64,000 bases of DNA from Tubulanus polymorphus (taxonomy: Eukaryota > Nemertea > Palaeonemertea > Tubulaniformes > Tubulanidae), in NCBI RefSeq assembly GCF_964204645.1, contig NC_134034.1, positions 8,737,414 through 8,801,413 on the forward strand, given 5' to 3'. Positions 1 through 10,303 of this stretch are shown here, one piece after another; positions within the stretch are counted from its first letter, which is position 1; the number at the start of each line of letters is the position of its first letter. The notes under the pieces were generated by a model. The model was given only the letters and a program-made list of their open reading frames with translations, did no database searches and was not told the DNA's origin. The position numbers and the translations under genes were made by a program.

Positions 1-128
1 AATCTCAGTCGACACCATATAGAGCAAGTAATAACGTAGTTCGTTATAACTGCCAACAAAAGTGTCATATAGCAAGACAATGTACACAGCAGCCTTTAAA
101 CTGTCCCGCGCCGTTCAAAAGGGAGTAG
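1..128 (+). pseudogene. gag: C-terminal end of Gypsy-1 gag with damaged CCHC zinc knuckle
   Basis: In the frame containing positions 54-56 the translation has a knuckle-like run, Y-N-C-Q-Q-K-C-H-I-A-R-Q-C, ending at a TAG at 126-128. In the intact copy (near 22430-22470) the knuckle is C-X2-C-X4-H-X4-C. Here the first Cys codon reads Arg (cgt), so zinc binding should be lost. The pol reading frame (from about 62) lies in -1 relative to gag, the same relation as in the intact element at 21361-26270. Confidence 0.6.
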
Positions 129-3100
129 GTTCGGCTAGAGTAAATAAAGCAAGTCTCCCAAAGAATTTAGAGATTCAAGATAGACAAAATAATGATGATT
201 CTAAAGTATACGTACTGTCCAAAAATGATAAATCACAATCAGCGATTTATTTGTCAGCAGTAGTACACGGAGTGTCTGTGAAGTATCTGGTAGATACCGG
301 TGCTCATAACACAATCATCAGTAATCGTTTGTATACTGAAATTATAAAGAATCACAAGATAAAATTAGAATAATCAAATATACAACTCTATGCAGCTGAT
401 CATAGTAGTATTGGAGTGAGAGGTACAGCGGTCATTCCCTTAGGTCTATTTGGTAAAAATGTACCTTGGGAAGTGATAGTGACTGAGATTAAAGAAGACG
501 CTATTCTAGGAATGGATTTTCTGACAGCATATGATTGTCATATTCATTTAAAACAGCGGACAGTGACTTGTCAAGGTCATCAAATTCAGGAGGAGTCAAT
601 AGCTCCTATTCATGAGAACACAATATTAATTAGATCAACAGAAAGAAGATAAAGGTCCCACCTTTATCTGAGATAACTGCGTCGGGCTATATCGACGAGA
701 AAGATAAAGGGTACTTAGGCAAATGGGCGATGTTAGAATCGAACCACAATTGGAAGTTAGGGCCCGAAATGTGTGTAGCACGTAGTGTAGTGGATACAGA
801 GAAATCACAAATATTGGTTAGAATCGTAAATTTAGGCGATCAGCCGCGAGTATTGTATAAAAATACCTCTATGGCTAAGATTTCAAGAGTGAGAGTTATA
901 TGGTCACAGGAAGAGACAAGTGTCAAATCAGATCAAGTTAATCAAGTAGAGAGTAAAGAATCTCTAGAATAGGCCTATCTAGAAGACTTAATCAAGCGTA
1001 GTTGTGAGGGTTTGAGCCCAGAACAATCTAGAAAAGTGCGAAATTCAATTGTGAAATACACAGATGTATTTGCGAAACCGGATACATATTTAGGGGAAGC
1101 GAAAGGAGTTTACCATACTATAGATACTGGTTCAACGCCACCTATCAAACAGCGATTTCGGCGATTACCATTAGCGAAACAAGTAGAATTAGATAAACTT
1201 TTGAAAGATATGATGGATTCCAAAGTGATCCAGAATAGCCAATCACCATGGAGTGGTCCAATAGTATTGGTGACTAAGAAAGATGGTAACCTTAGATTTT
1301 GCTTAGACTATCGGGCTTTAAACGAGTGTACAGTGACAGACTCCTATCCATTACCTCGAATTGATGATACGATAAGGTCGTTATCAGGAGCCAAGTATTT
1401 CTGTGGAGCCGATCTTCAGGCAGGTTACTGGCAAGTTCCATTATCGCCTAAAGACAAAGAAAAGACTGCATTTGTAGTCCCGCAAGGTTTATATCAATTT
1501 AGAAAAATGCATATGGGTCTAAAGAACAGTGGCCCTACGTTTGAGAGACTCATGGAAAGAGTTCTAGAAGGCTTATTGAACGACATAGTCCTAGTTTATC
1601 TAGATGATGTCATTATATTTGGCAAAGATTTTGAATTGACTTTGACGAATTTAGAAAAAGTTTTTGAGCGCCTATGAGCAGCAGGGTTGAAACTCAAGCC
1701 GAAGAAATCTCATTTCTTCAAAAGTAGTATTGAATTTTTAGGGCATAGCAATACGGAGATAGGAACAGTTTTTTCCCAAATTCAGGATGGAAAAGAAAGG
1801 GTGATAGCATATGCAAGTCGCACGTTAGCCAAGCCTGAAAGAAATTATTGTGTAACGAGACGAGAATTGTTGGCTGTAGTACCATTCATTAAGCATTTTA
1901 AATACTATTTGATGGACAAGCGTTTCACTTTGAGAACAGACCATGCCTCTTTAAAATGGTTAATGTCATTTAAAGAACCAGAGGGACAGATAGCAAGGTG
2001 GATATCCGTATTAAGTACTTACGATTTTGAGATCATCCATAGGCTAGGCAAGAATCATGGTAATGCCGATGCATTATCCAGACAAGAGTGCACACAATGC
2101 GATCGTATCACAAGAAAGAATGAGGGCGACTGTAATGAAACGAGAAAGAGTAGAGTAAACAACTTAGTATCAGAAAAAGATATAACTGAAACTCAATATA
2201 CGTATAGTCAATTTGCTCCAGAGGGTCATTGGCTACCTACGAATATATCACAGGCTCAGCGTAACGATCCTGAGTTCAAGTGGATATTTCTGTGTATTGA
2301 AAACAATGGTAAACCAGAATAGTCCGATGTGAGCGAATTAGGCAAGGACGCAAAATTCTATTGGGCTAGGTGGCAACAGTTTAAGATTATAGAGGATGTT
2401 TTATACATCTGTAAACAGAGAGAAGGATTCAGTGAATCCGTTTTACTATTATTACCGAAAGATTACAGGGAAGAAGTTTTACACAGTTTACATAATTCTA
2501 TAACTGTTGCACATCTAGGGGTTCGTAAAACTTTAACAAGAGTGCACGGCCGTTTTTATTGGCATCACATCCGGCAAGATGTAAGAACGCACTGCTTGTG
2601 TTGTTTTGTATGTGGTGCTTGAAAGACACCGACAGTGAAACCAAAAGCTAGCTTACAGTTATACAGAGTGAGTCTTCCAATGGAAAGAATAGCCATGGAT
2701 ATTTTGGGTCCATTGCCTACTTCACGCAACTTAATGACCTATATATTAGTAGTTTGTTATCATTTCACGAAGTGGGTAGAAGCTTATGCTTTACCAGATC
2801 AGAGTGCAGAAACCGTAGCGTGTAAATTAGTAGAATTTATATTGAGGTTTGGGAAGAATAATTCATACAGATCGAGGTGCTAACTTTCAATCTAGATTGA
2901 TGAAAGAATTATGTGCATTATTAGAAATAAAGAATACTAGAACGTGCGCGTATCATCCACAGTCTGATGAATTGGTCGAACGATTTAATAGAACTTTATT
3001 GAATTGTTTGGCAATGACAATCCATGATGATCAAGAAGATTGGGATGAGTGCCTACCTTACGTAACTATGGCGTACAGAGCCACGAAATATGACGCCACG

Positions 3101-3620
3101 GGCTATTCTCCTAATCACTTGATGCTTGGAAGAGAGGTAGATTTACCAATCGATGTGATTGCCTTCTCAAGTAGAGAAATCTTATACCGCGTATAGCATT
3201 TCTTTGAGTAAATGTCTTGAACAGGCATTCAAAGAAGTACGTTTTCATACCGTACGTACAAGAAATAAGAAGAATTACGATATTAGAACGAAGGATAGTA
3301 AATATCTGAGCAATGATTTAGTGTGGTTATTTAATCCAACGGTTCCGCAAGATTGATCCAAGAAATTAGCAAATAGGTGGTTAGGACTCTGTATAGTTAA
3401 GGGAGAAGTAAACGATGTAGTATACAAAATACAATTGCCGGATGAAGGTGTAGAAAAGACAGTACATTATAACAGATTAAAGCCATATATGGCGACTATA
3501 GATAGAGAGAATAACAAAGAATATACAGTTCAAGATGAAGAGTATGAGATTTCAAGTGACCAGACAACAAGAGGGGGGCGGGTAGTCCGAAAGGCACGCC
3601 GCTGGAAAACCGAAATGTGA
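62..3620 (+). pseudogene. pol: Gypsy-1 pol: protease-RT-RNase H-integrase, multiply broken
   Basis: Recognisable parts are the protease active site VDTGA (near 290-305) and its flap-side motif AILGMDFL (near 500-525). RT follows at about 1012-1750 with YLDD (near 1600). RNase H resumes at 1770 with NYCVTRRELLAV and RTDHASLKWL. The integrase has a H..H..C..C zinc module (near 2500-2620), the Asp/Asp/Glu residues in AMDILGPLP, HTDRGANF and SDELVERFNRT, and a C-terminal domain to 3620. In-frame stops lie near 373, 652, 972, 1677, 2322, 2622 and 3356, with a frame change near 2860. At about 1745 the text jumps from the RT FLGH motif straight to SQIQDG. Compared with 24070-24420 of the second element this loses about 105 codons, including the first RNase H aspartate. 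Confidence 0.92.
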
Positions 3621-3644
3621 TTTTATATTTTTAGCTTAAAGAAA

Positions 3645-4334
3645 ATGGCTCCTACTTTCGAGAAATTATGGAAATGCTCGTACTGCATGCGCTCGTTATC
3701 GGAAGGTACGAACAAGCGAAGGCATCTAAGAAACTGTAGAAATAAATCATCTAGGAAGGAAAATACATGTACACCCGAAAACAGAGTATTCCAGTGCACG
3801 CTGTGTGAATTCAATTCACACAGTGTGAGCCTGCTAAAAGAGCACGTCGAAAAAAAAATCCAAAAGAATGCAGTCAAAGGACATTCAGGCAGATTTATAC
3901 GCACAGTAGAACCTACGGAACGATACGATCGCGAATTATTACCATCAATTCCTCGTTCAATCATACAAAAAGTACCAACAGACACTAAAATAACTCAACT
4001 GGAACCCATTATAGAAGTACCAGAAATCTCAATCGACGAACTTTTAGAGATAACCGGAAACTGGCAGGAAGAAACATCAGTACTAACACCAAGTGTGAGT
4101 CCTTTTAATAGCCCACAGAAGACCATTAGAAAAGAAAATTTCCAACCAAAAACTTCAAATCAAGACGCAAGACCATGGACGATTCCATTAATACCGGTAG
4201 ATGTTACGTCCGACCCGAGAAGGAAGATGGTTGAACATCGGCATGTTAGAGAGATGTTTGGGGGGGAATTCGTATTAGTTTATCCGGTTGGAAGCAAGGT
4301 AGAATGTGAATTTTTTAATATTTTGAAGTTTTAA
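3645..4334 (+). CDS. Gypsy-1 ORF3: C2HC + C2H2-like zinc-finger protein downstream of pol
   Basis: 229 codons, starting at an ATG in good context (aaagaaaATGG), 24 bases after the pol stop and in the same frame. The N-terminus has a C-X2-C-X12-H-X3-C finger (KCSYC...HLRNC), then a second C-X2-C-X12-H finger (FQCTLC...EHVEKK) in which the last His is absent. An A-run (about 3850-3858) just there may have gained or lost a base. The rest is Ser/Thr/Pro-rich and has no domain I recognise. The second Gypsy element has the same arrangement at 26295-27551, so this is a family ORF and not chance. A pyrimidine-rich stretch ending TTTTTAG (about 3621-3633) precedes the ATG and could be a splice acceptor. 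The role is unknown; nucleic-acid binding is inferred. Confidence 0.65.
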   Translation: MAPTFEKLWKCSYCMRSLSEGTNKRRHLRNCRNKSSRKENTCTPENRVFQCTLCEFNSHSVSLLKEHVEKKIQKNAVKGHSGRFIRTVEPTERYDRELLPSIPRSIIQKVPTDTKITQLEPIIEVPEISIDELLEITGNWQEETSVLTPSVSPFNSPQKTIRKENFQPKTSNQDARPWTIPLIPVDVTSDPRRKMVEHRHVREMFGGEFVLVYPVGSKVECEFFNILKF

Positions 4335-4385
4335 TCAAATTGTCATACAATGTAATTATTTTCTGGACGAGGACGTCCAGAGCTG

Positions 4386-4402
4386 GAGGGGGGGGGGGGT
4401 AG
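4386..4402 (+). other. polypurine tract of Gypsy-1
   Basis: A run of G after 'ggagctgga' ends directly before TGTAGCG, the first bases of the LTR. Such tracts prime plus-strand DNA synthesis in LTR elements. Confidence 0.7.
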
Positions 4403-5287
4403 TGTAGCGTTTGTACAATTGTTATTATTAAAATGTATTGTATTGTATTGAATTGAATATTTTGAGGGGGCATGATATATGTAAATCTATTTACTGTTGT
4501 TTAATTTAAGATGTTTACTGTATTCAGATATTGTGCATTGATATGTTGTATAGATGGGGGGTGGGATCACTTACTTAGATCCAGGTATAATTCGGGGTGG
4601 CCAACCCGATTAGGCCTATATGCTGTGGGCCTTACGGGCATGTAAGAGACATGTTGCAGAGGATAAGCGTATACCAGAAAAAAGGTTATTCGTGCTCGGT
4701 GTCCACAATCTGTATACACTAAATTAGAATTTTCATATCGTGGCTAATTTTATCTCTCTCGGTTGCCGATTATATCAATGAATTTATGAGACGAGCAGAA
4801 GAACGACCGCCATATTTGAAGAGAGAGGGCAGCACCGCCTTGCCCCCGTTTTCCGCTACACAGTCAACCCCAGCCGCAGTCACTGAAATATCTAATTATC
4901 TTATCAAATTAAATGACTCTATAACAGCGATGAGAGTCGCGTTAGACCGAGTCGTACGATTTCCTAAAAATTTCACGGCAGCGTGACGGATCGCCGATCG
5001 GTCTCGCTCGAGCAGCAGCAACAACATCACGGTCGGCAACAACTTAGTCTCCGCCCCTTCTTTCACCAAATAAGGAATTCGGTACTGCTAGCCACTTCAC
5101 CCAGTCCTGAGAATGGCCGGTTCGCAGAGCTCCATATACTGCCTATACTAAAGAACTCGCGTGAACCACCCACCCAGTCACGTAGTCGTTATTTAACGTC
5201 AAAATTGCCGACTAGCGCTCAGTCGGCACTTTAACCACTCAGTACTCGGCAACTACTCATCCGATTTCAATAAACAAACTACCTACA
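4403..5287 (+). repeat. 3' LTR of Gypsy-1 (885 bp)
   Basis: It begins TGTAG directly after the purine tract and ends CTACA-type (CCTACA), the expected short inverted ends. An AATAAA lies 13 bases before the end. There is no second copy in the window to confirm the borders, so they rest on the purine tract and the TG...CA ends. Short ORFs inside (around 4786-5234) look like chance. Confidence 0.65.
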
Positions 5288-5905
5288 CTGACCTTATGTT
5301 GTTATCTTTTCATTGTTTACACTCCAAAGAATATATTTGAATTTCAAGTGGCTGGAAATTGCCTCAAGAAATATTTTAGTACCACTTTTGTTTTACTAAA
5401 AAACGGTTCCTCGCGAGACTCACCCGCATGAAAAAATCAATATCTTAGCAACACAACAATAGATACCGCTTTGCGCAACTCGTGGATATTTGACAAGTCA
5501 TGAAAAATCGTTTCATACACAAAATATGATGACAAAATGACTAAATAAACACAACAGTAAGAGCAAGAAAGATCAGAGGTTTGCAATGTTTATTTTTTGA
5601 AATCGTAGTGATGATATAATTAGAGTTGAATTAAAAAGAATTTAAAGTCACCGCGTATATGGCTTCCGCGACTTAGTGTCAGGGGTCGCGTTAGCGATAT
5701 ACCACTGACACTAAGGTTCTCAGTGAACTAGCCACGTGCACTGCTTATTTACTTGAGCCATAGATTCCCGGTACTCGACATTACCGGAGGATTAGAAACA
5801 AATAAATATTTTTCGTAAGAGAAATCAATTTTTGTATTGTGGCGAAAATTGTCTATATCTGGGGTGGGTTTGACCTCAAAATGTCGGTCTTTGGTGAAAT
5901 TATAT
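5288..5905. other. non-coding spacer with a small inverted repeat
   Basis: AT-rich sequence without a coding signal. An imperfect hairpin built on 'cttagtgtcag' and 'ctgacactaag' lies at about 5673-5714. Nothing else stands out. Confidence 0.5.
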
Positions 5906-5907
5906 TA

Positions 5908-6407
5908 CTGTCTGTCACACATGCTCTTCGTGCAACGTTTTGGTCCGTAATTTCGTTAATAATCGGTTGATCTGTAAATTTTATGCATCAATATGTTCAG
6001 TAAGGAATTTGCATTCAGAAATAAATCATGAACTGGCAGAAATTTGTTTGTGTTTTCTTCTATCAGCGATAGTTTACCTAGCATACGCTCGCGTAATGCT
6101 AAAAAACGGCTTTTATGGCCCGTCACGTGGCGCCACCTACTGTATTTTGATATGCAAATGAGCAGGTGATGACGTCACTGTAACGTTTCCGAGCGTCCGC
6201 GAAGCGGATTTTTCAGCATTACGCGAGCGTATGCTGAGTAAACTATCGCTCATAAATGAAAACAAAAACAACTTAAGTGAAAATTGTTGTTTATTTCTGA
6301 ATGCAAATTCCTCACTGCACAAATTGATGCATAATAAAGGTAGATAAACCGATTATTAACGAAATTACGGACCAAAACGTCGCACGGAGAGTAGGTGTGA
6401 CAGACAG
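5908..6407. mobile_element. MITE/foldback with about 230-bp inverted arms, TA target site
   Basis: The first arm (5908 to about 6125) reads back as the reverse complement at about 6180-6407. The outer ends are CTGTCTGTCACAC and its complement GTGTGACAGACAG, each flanked by TA, as expected for Tc1/mariner-type insertion. Two ORF-like tracts on opposite strands (5940-6161 plus and 6250-6465 minus) translate to similar peptides only because of this symmetry. No transposase is encoded. The right end lies 6 bp before the LTR of the second Gypsy element. Confidence 0.8.
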
Positions 6408-7080
6408 TAGGCCTGTGGCGAAAATGGACCCTGTTTCTCTTTAACACCTCTAGGCTCTGGTTCATTTTTGTTTCAGCACCTCATCCTTTCCTCCGATATC
6501 TCCGGGTGGGGCGATTTTATTTGTATATATTTATATGTATCTGTTTTCTATGGTTTAAATTTGTAGTATTAAAATTTGGACACTGTAAAGTTTTTCGGGC
6601 GTCTCGTTACGGTCTATTCGCGTTCGGGTTGGGGTTTGCGATCGGTTTCTGTCGGGAAATAGCACGATCACATTTTTGTTATTCGGCTCTTATCGCAAAT
6701 TCGCGCTATAACATTCGAGTTACTTGCCTGTAGTCTATTCTTTTGATATCGTTTTTCAATTCAGACTCGCCGTTTGGTAATGTCATAATCCTATTTTCAT
6801 CATATTTACGTAGTTTGATTTGTTTTCTTCGGCTCCTCGCTCGGCGAGTTGAGTTTTGTCGCACCGCTAGACGGCTCACTATTCTTGCGCGCGTACATCA
6901 AACTCGGGTTTGATATTCGAATTTCGTTTTTATCCTCTTTAATGTATTCTTTTGGTATTTTTAGCGCGTGTATTGACTATATTGAATTTCTGGGAGCATT
7001 AATCTTCCTGTTTTCTATTTTATTCGCGTTCTATTTAGTGCGCGCTCTTGGCCTACTTCGCGCGTAGTGATATCACTACT

Positions 7081-7150
7081 GGCCAATGAGCGCACTCGGA
7101 TTCCTATAAAAGGCGGGTCGTTCGAGCGTGTCGGACATTCCTGTCGGACA
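7081..7150 (+). promoter_or_regulatory. candidate LTR promoter: CCAAT and TATA box
   Basis: CCAAT lies at 7083-7087 and TATAAAA at 7105-7111. A short direct repeat 'gtcggacattcc' follows about 25-50 bases downstream, where a start site would be expected. The whole unit sits in the block missing from the 3' LTR. Confidence 0.6.
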
Positions 7151-7330
7151 TTCCGATCTTTGGTATGGTCACGCGTCACACGCAGAATTCTGACTTTGCT
7201 ATCGAGAACACAAAGTATATTCAAGATGTAAGAGATTGATCCTTCCTATCTCGCCTTCGGGTTGGATATGATCATCTTGCCCAACCCGAAGAGAACAAAT
7301 TAATTATTCGCGTTAACTTACGTACGATCG

Positions 7331-7432
7331 TCTGGCCGAGTTTGATTTTCGGCTGAGTTTGATTTTTGGCTGAGTTTGATTTTCGGCCGAGTTTGATTTT
7401 TCGGCCGAGTTTGACTTTTCGGCCGAGTTTGA
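7331..7432 (+). repeat. 17-19 bp tandem repeat in LTR (six copies)
   Basis: Six copies of 'ggccgagtttgatttt' with small changes. The 3' LTR has five copies at about 27861-27946, so copy number changed between the two LTRs. Confidence 0.85.
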
Positions 7433-8342
7433 TGCCGCCGTTTATGGCTATCTTCTAGTTAAACTTTTCGGCCGACTGAGAGCGTCACCGATCAAGATAT
7501 TTCGTCGAGCAAGCTTGTGTACATATTCGTTATCTACCCGCCGGGTGCTTCGATTTTTTAGATTATTTACTTGCCGACTTTATTCGCTCTCGGTCGGGCG
7601 ATTTAAATGTAAATAAATGTATATATATAACATAATCCGAGCGATGATTTGAGATCGTCATTAGCACCTTTCGAGTCTCGTACTGTACGCCCGAATGAGA
7701 CATGCATTTTTGACGCGACCACGACGCGAGACTTTTTCGAGACGCGCCGCGAACTAAGAGAATTTAAAGATATACTGTTAATTTTATTGACTTAGTGACA
7801 TTAAATTTGAGAGTCCACGGACGATTTATATAAGTCTTATATCTTCGTCTTTTCTGAACGAGGAGAGGAGTTCTGCCGCTATTTTTCACCTCAGTGCCAG
7901 TCTATTATTATTCGTCTTTATGAGAGGACCAGTTCGATCAGGGACGTGTCAGCAGTAGTTAGATGGAGACCATCAATCGAGGATCCGAACCCTCAGTCCT
8001 TTATTGACTGATGGCCTTCATCCGGGGGTAGTCATGACAGGGTGTCATACGTAGAGAACGGTAGATGTTGGAGAGAACTAGGTTCGAACCCGAGCGAAAT
8101 CCTGGCCAGGTAGTCGCCTACTTGGATGCTGAGCCCTGATCATGGAATGAGAAGGATGAATATTTATTTGACGATAATTTAGATAAGAATTTATATCCTT
8201 TCCCTGAGGAGGAATTACTTCCCCCAATGTTTTCGTATAACCCGATTATATTGTTCCAGGGCGAACCCTAGTAGCGAACGCCTATTTTACTTATCCAACC
8301 CTATAAAGAAACACTCTACCCAGGAGAGAAACGCTACAAAAA

Positions 8343-8360
8343 TGGTGGCAGCGGTGGGAT
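8343..8360 (+). other. primer-binding site, tRNA-Leu type
   Basis: TGGTGGCAGCGGTGGGAT lies 4 bases after the LTR. Its reverse complement matches what I recall as the 3' end of animal tRNA-Leu (ATCCCACCGCTGCCA plus CCA) over all 18 bases, so this tRNA very likely primes minus-strand DNA. Confidence 0.8.
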
Positions 8361-8473
8361 CGTATTTGAATTGATTTGATCAATAAGTTGATAGACCTGC
8401 ACAGAAGAAACTCAACGAGAATTTTAGCACAGTATTCTTTTATCTTTATTATTTTGGCACTGAGTGGAACGTA

Positions 8474-8735
8474 CACTCTAAAAACAGGGAACATATTTCG
8501 AACTTAATGAACATGCTTACACTAAAAGAACGTGTTCACATCTTGTGAATGTGTTCTGAGCGCTTCCATATACCAACTCAGAACGCCTGTGGGAAACCCA
8601 TGAATGAGCCGTGTTCTCAAAATGTCCGATCAGTTACAGAACATCGCTTGAACATTTTTCAAAAGTCACGTGATTGTAGGACGCCATTGTGCAGTCGGGA
8701 GAACTTTTGCTTTCGTCAGCGAGAATATTTTGGTT
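8474..8735. repeat. left TIR and subterminal GTTCT/AGAAC cluster of the CACTA-like element
   Basis: About ten short motifs of the type gaac/gttct are spread over 260 bp directly inside the terminal repeat. In CACTA elements such arrays bind the accessory protein. The mirrored array is at about 21040-21294. Confidence 0.7.
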
Positions 8736-8997
8736 AGGGCGGTAAGTTTTGTCTCTCTGTCATCTTCTCCTCTTGCCTTACGTTTGGGCCTATGCTGTGA
8801 CTTATTTTTTCGCCGGCACGGCAGTAAATGATCATCGAATCGAGTGAGAATGACAGGGACTCGACGCTAAGAAATTCCCCCCGGCGGCCTACTAGCGTTC
8901 AGTTATAGTATAATACTACTATAGGCTATAGGCTGGAGTCTAGAGGGCCCTAGACTTAAAGAGACAAAGATAATGTTTTTTCTTAGGCCTATGGAAT
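8736..8997. other. non-coding leader inside CACTA-like element
   Basis: No ORF and no repeat beyond short 'tataggc' runs. It may hold the promoter of the transposase gene, but no TATA box is convincing. Confidence 0.35.
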
Positions 8998-8999
8998 TA

Positions 9000-9392
9000 A
9001 GGTATCAGTTTACCGTCACCGCCCACGTAGATGGCCGGGTCCCGCATGGAAATTGTCATTATTTTTCATCTTTTATGTTCTAATATCCAGAAAATGAACA
9101 TAATGCACCAAACACATAAAAGTCATTGATAAAAAGTTTTTTAAAGCAATATTTAATATGTAGATTGGCTTTAGAAGTTTGGATTGCGATGTTTATATCT
9201 TGAAATTTAGAGATTATTATTGGAATATGAATGCCTTGTCATCTATTTTATTTTGACAGCTGAGCTACCACTAGCGCCATCTATCAAACATAAATTGAAG
9301 CTGTCATTTTTAAAATTCTAGGTAATTAAAGATGTTATAGGCCCTATTAAGTATCAACTTTTGACTTATGGGGTGACGGTAAACTGATACCT
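9000..9392. mobile_element. MITE with TIR AGGTATCAGTTTACCGTCACC, TA target site
   Basis: The left end AGGTATCAGTTTACCGTCACC and the right end GGTGACGGTAAACTGATACCT are exact inverted copies of about 21 bp flanked by TA. The core is AT-rich and non-coding. The family is probably Tc1/mariner-like, judged only by the TA flanks. Confidence 0.75.
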
Positions 9393-9394
9393 TA

Positions 9395-10303
9395 CTTCTA
9401 TAGGCCTTACATTGATTTTTGGGAATATTTTTCTTAAACTTATGAACACATAGTCATAGGCCTACCACCTCCTCAGTCTTTTTAATACAACCACAGTTAC
9501 ACTGTGCAGTCTAAAAAACCCATCTATTTTCCTAGGCCTAGGCCTAAACCGAAACAATTTGAGTTTAACAAACTGATTTAAACAAATGCGCCTACCTACA
9601 TGAAATGGCAAGTTGGGTAATGTTGAAACATGAACTGTTGGTAATGGTAAATATCAAAATCGGATTCGAACCTAAAGGATATAATATCTAAGAAATGGCA
9701 TACGCTGCTCTGAACCATCGTGGCCAGCTGAGAACCCTTGTGAAATGTAATTGAATCATATTTTGAACCAACCCTAACCCCATTTCTTCACGTTTACAGT
9801 ATAATAGGTCTATAGCAGATTGAATAAAGTATTCAACATTGCCTAAATTGCCATGAAATGAGCTTTGCAGTTGTTTGTTTTAAGATTTGAAAGTGGTTTT
9901 TAGGATACTTGTATGCTCAAAATCCATTCGTTTAGACGGTGGACTCCAAATTTCTTGTATCAAGCATGCTCAAAGTGAGAATTCAGTGTCAAAATTTAAT
10001 AATCATCATTGATATTTCAGGTCTTAGGGCTTTGCTCTTATGTTTAAAAACAATAAACTTCTGCGTAGTTACCAATGGGTGCAGAAATTCACTTCAGACG
10101 CTCAAACGATTTTATAAAAGCCTTAGAGTTTTGTGCATATTTATCTCTTGATGTAACTGACTATTTGTGTCCTAATAGCCATAATGTGATACGTGTGTGG
10201 TCATATACAGATCTATGTGTTTTGATAAACTTTATTACACACTTGAGATGTGAATATCAGATTAGAAACAAAGCCTAAAGTGGTAAGTTTAACATTCCAT
10301 AAA
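9395..10303. other. non-coding stretch upstream of the transposase
   Basis: AT-rich sequence with several 'taggcctaggcc' palindromes near 9535. Short ORFs at 9939-10278 show no recognisable sequence. The tract 'ggtaagtttaac' at 10281 resembles a splice donor, so an untranslated exon is possible. Confidence 0.35.

Larger units (their letters stand above)
1..5287 (+). mobile_element. Ty3/Gypsy LTR retrotransposon, 5'-truncated by the window edge, decayed (Gypsy-1)
   Basis: The stretch reads in order: end of gag, protease, reverse transcriptase, RNase H, integrase, a zinc-finger ORF, a purine tract and one LTR. This is the Ty3/Gypsy order. Its pol is clearly related to the better preserved copy at 22563-26270, with matching motifs throughout. 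It is dead: pol is broken by stops and frameshifts and about 105 codons are missing between RT and RNase H. The 5' LTR and most of gag lie outside the window. Confidence 0.9.
6414..8338 (+). repeat. 5' LTR of Gypsy-2 (1925 bp)
   Basis: Bounded by TGTGGCG and CGCTACA. It matches the split 3' LTR almost throughout, apart from a 674-bp block (about 6529-7202) that is absent from the 3' copy. That block contains the likely promoter. A tandem repeat, and an AATAAA-like stretch near 7611-7617 that could serve polyadenylation, follow. The LTR is long for the Gypsy group. Confidence 0.88.

Noticed and set aside
4786-5234. Two ORFs in the Gypsy-1 LTR
   Set aside because: They lie inside the LTR, have no recognisable product and no counterpart in the other element.
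5940-6465. Two opposed ORFs with similar peptides (NFVNNR, SEIN)
   Set aside because: Produced by the inverted arms of the MITE; no family similarity.
8060-8090. tRNA-like B box (ggttcgaaccc) in the 5' LTR
   Set aside because: No A box at the right distance and no cloverleaf could be drawn; it also recurs only as part of the LTR.
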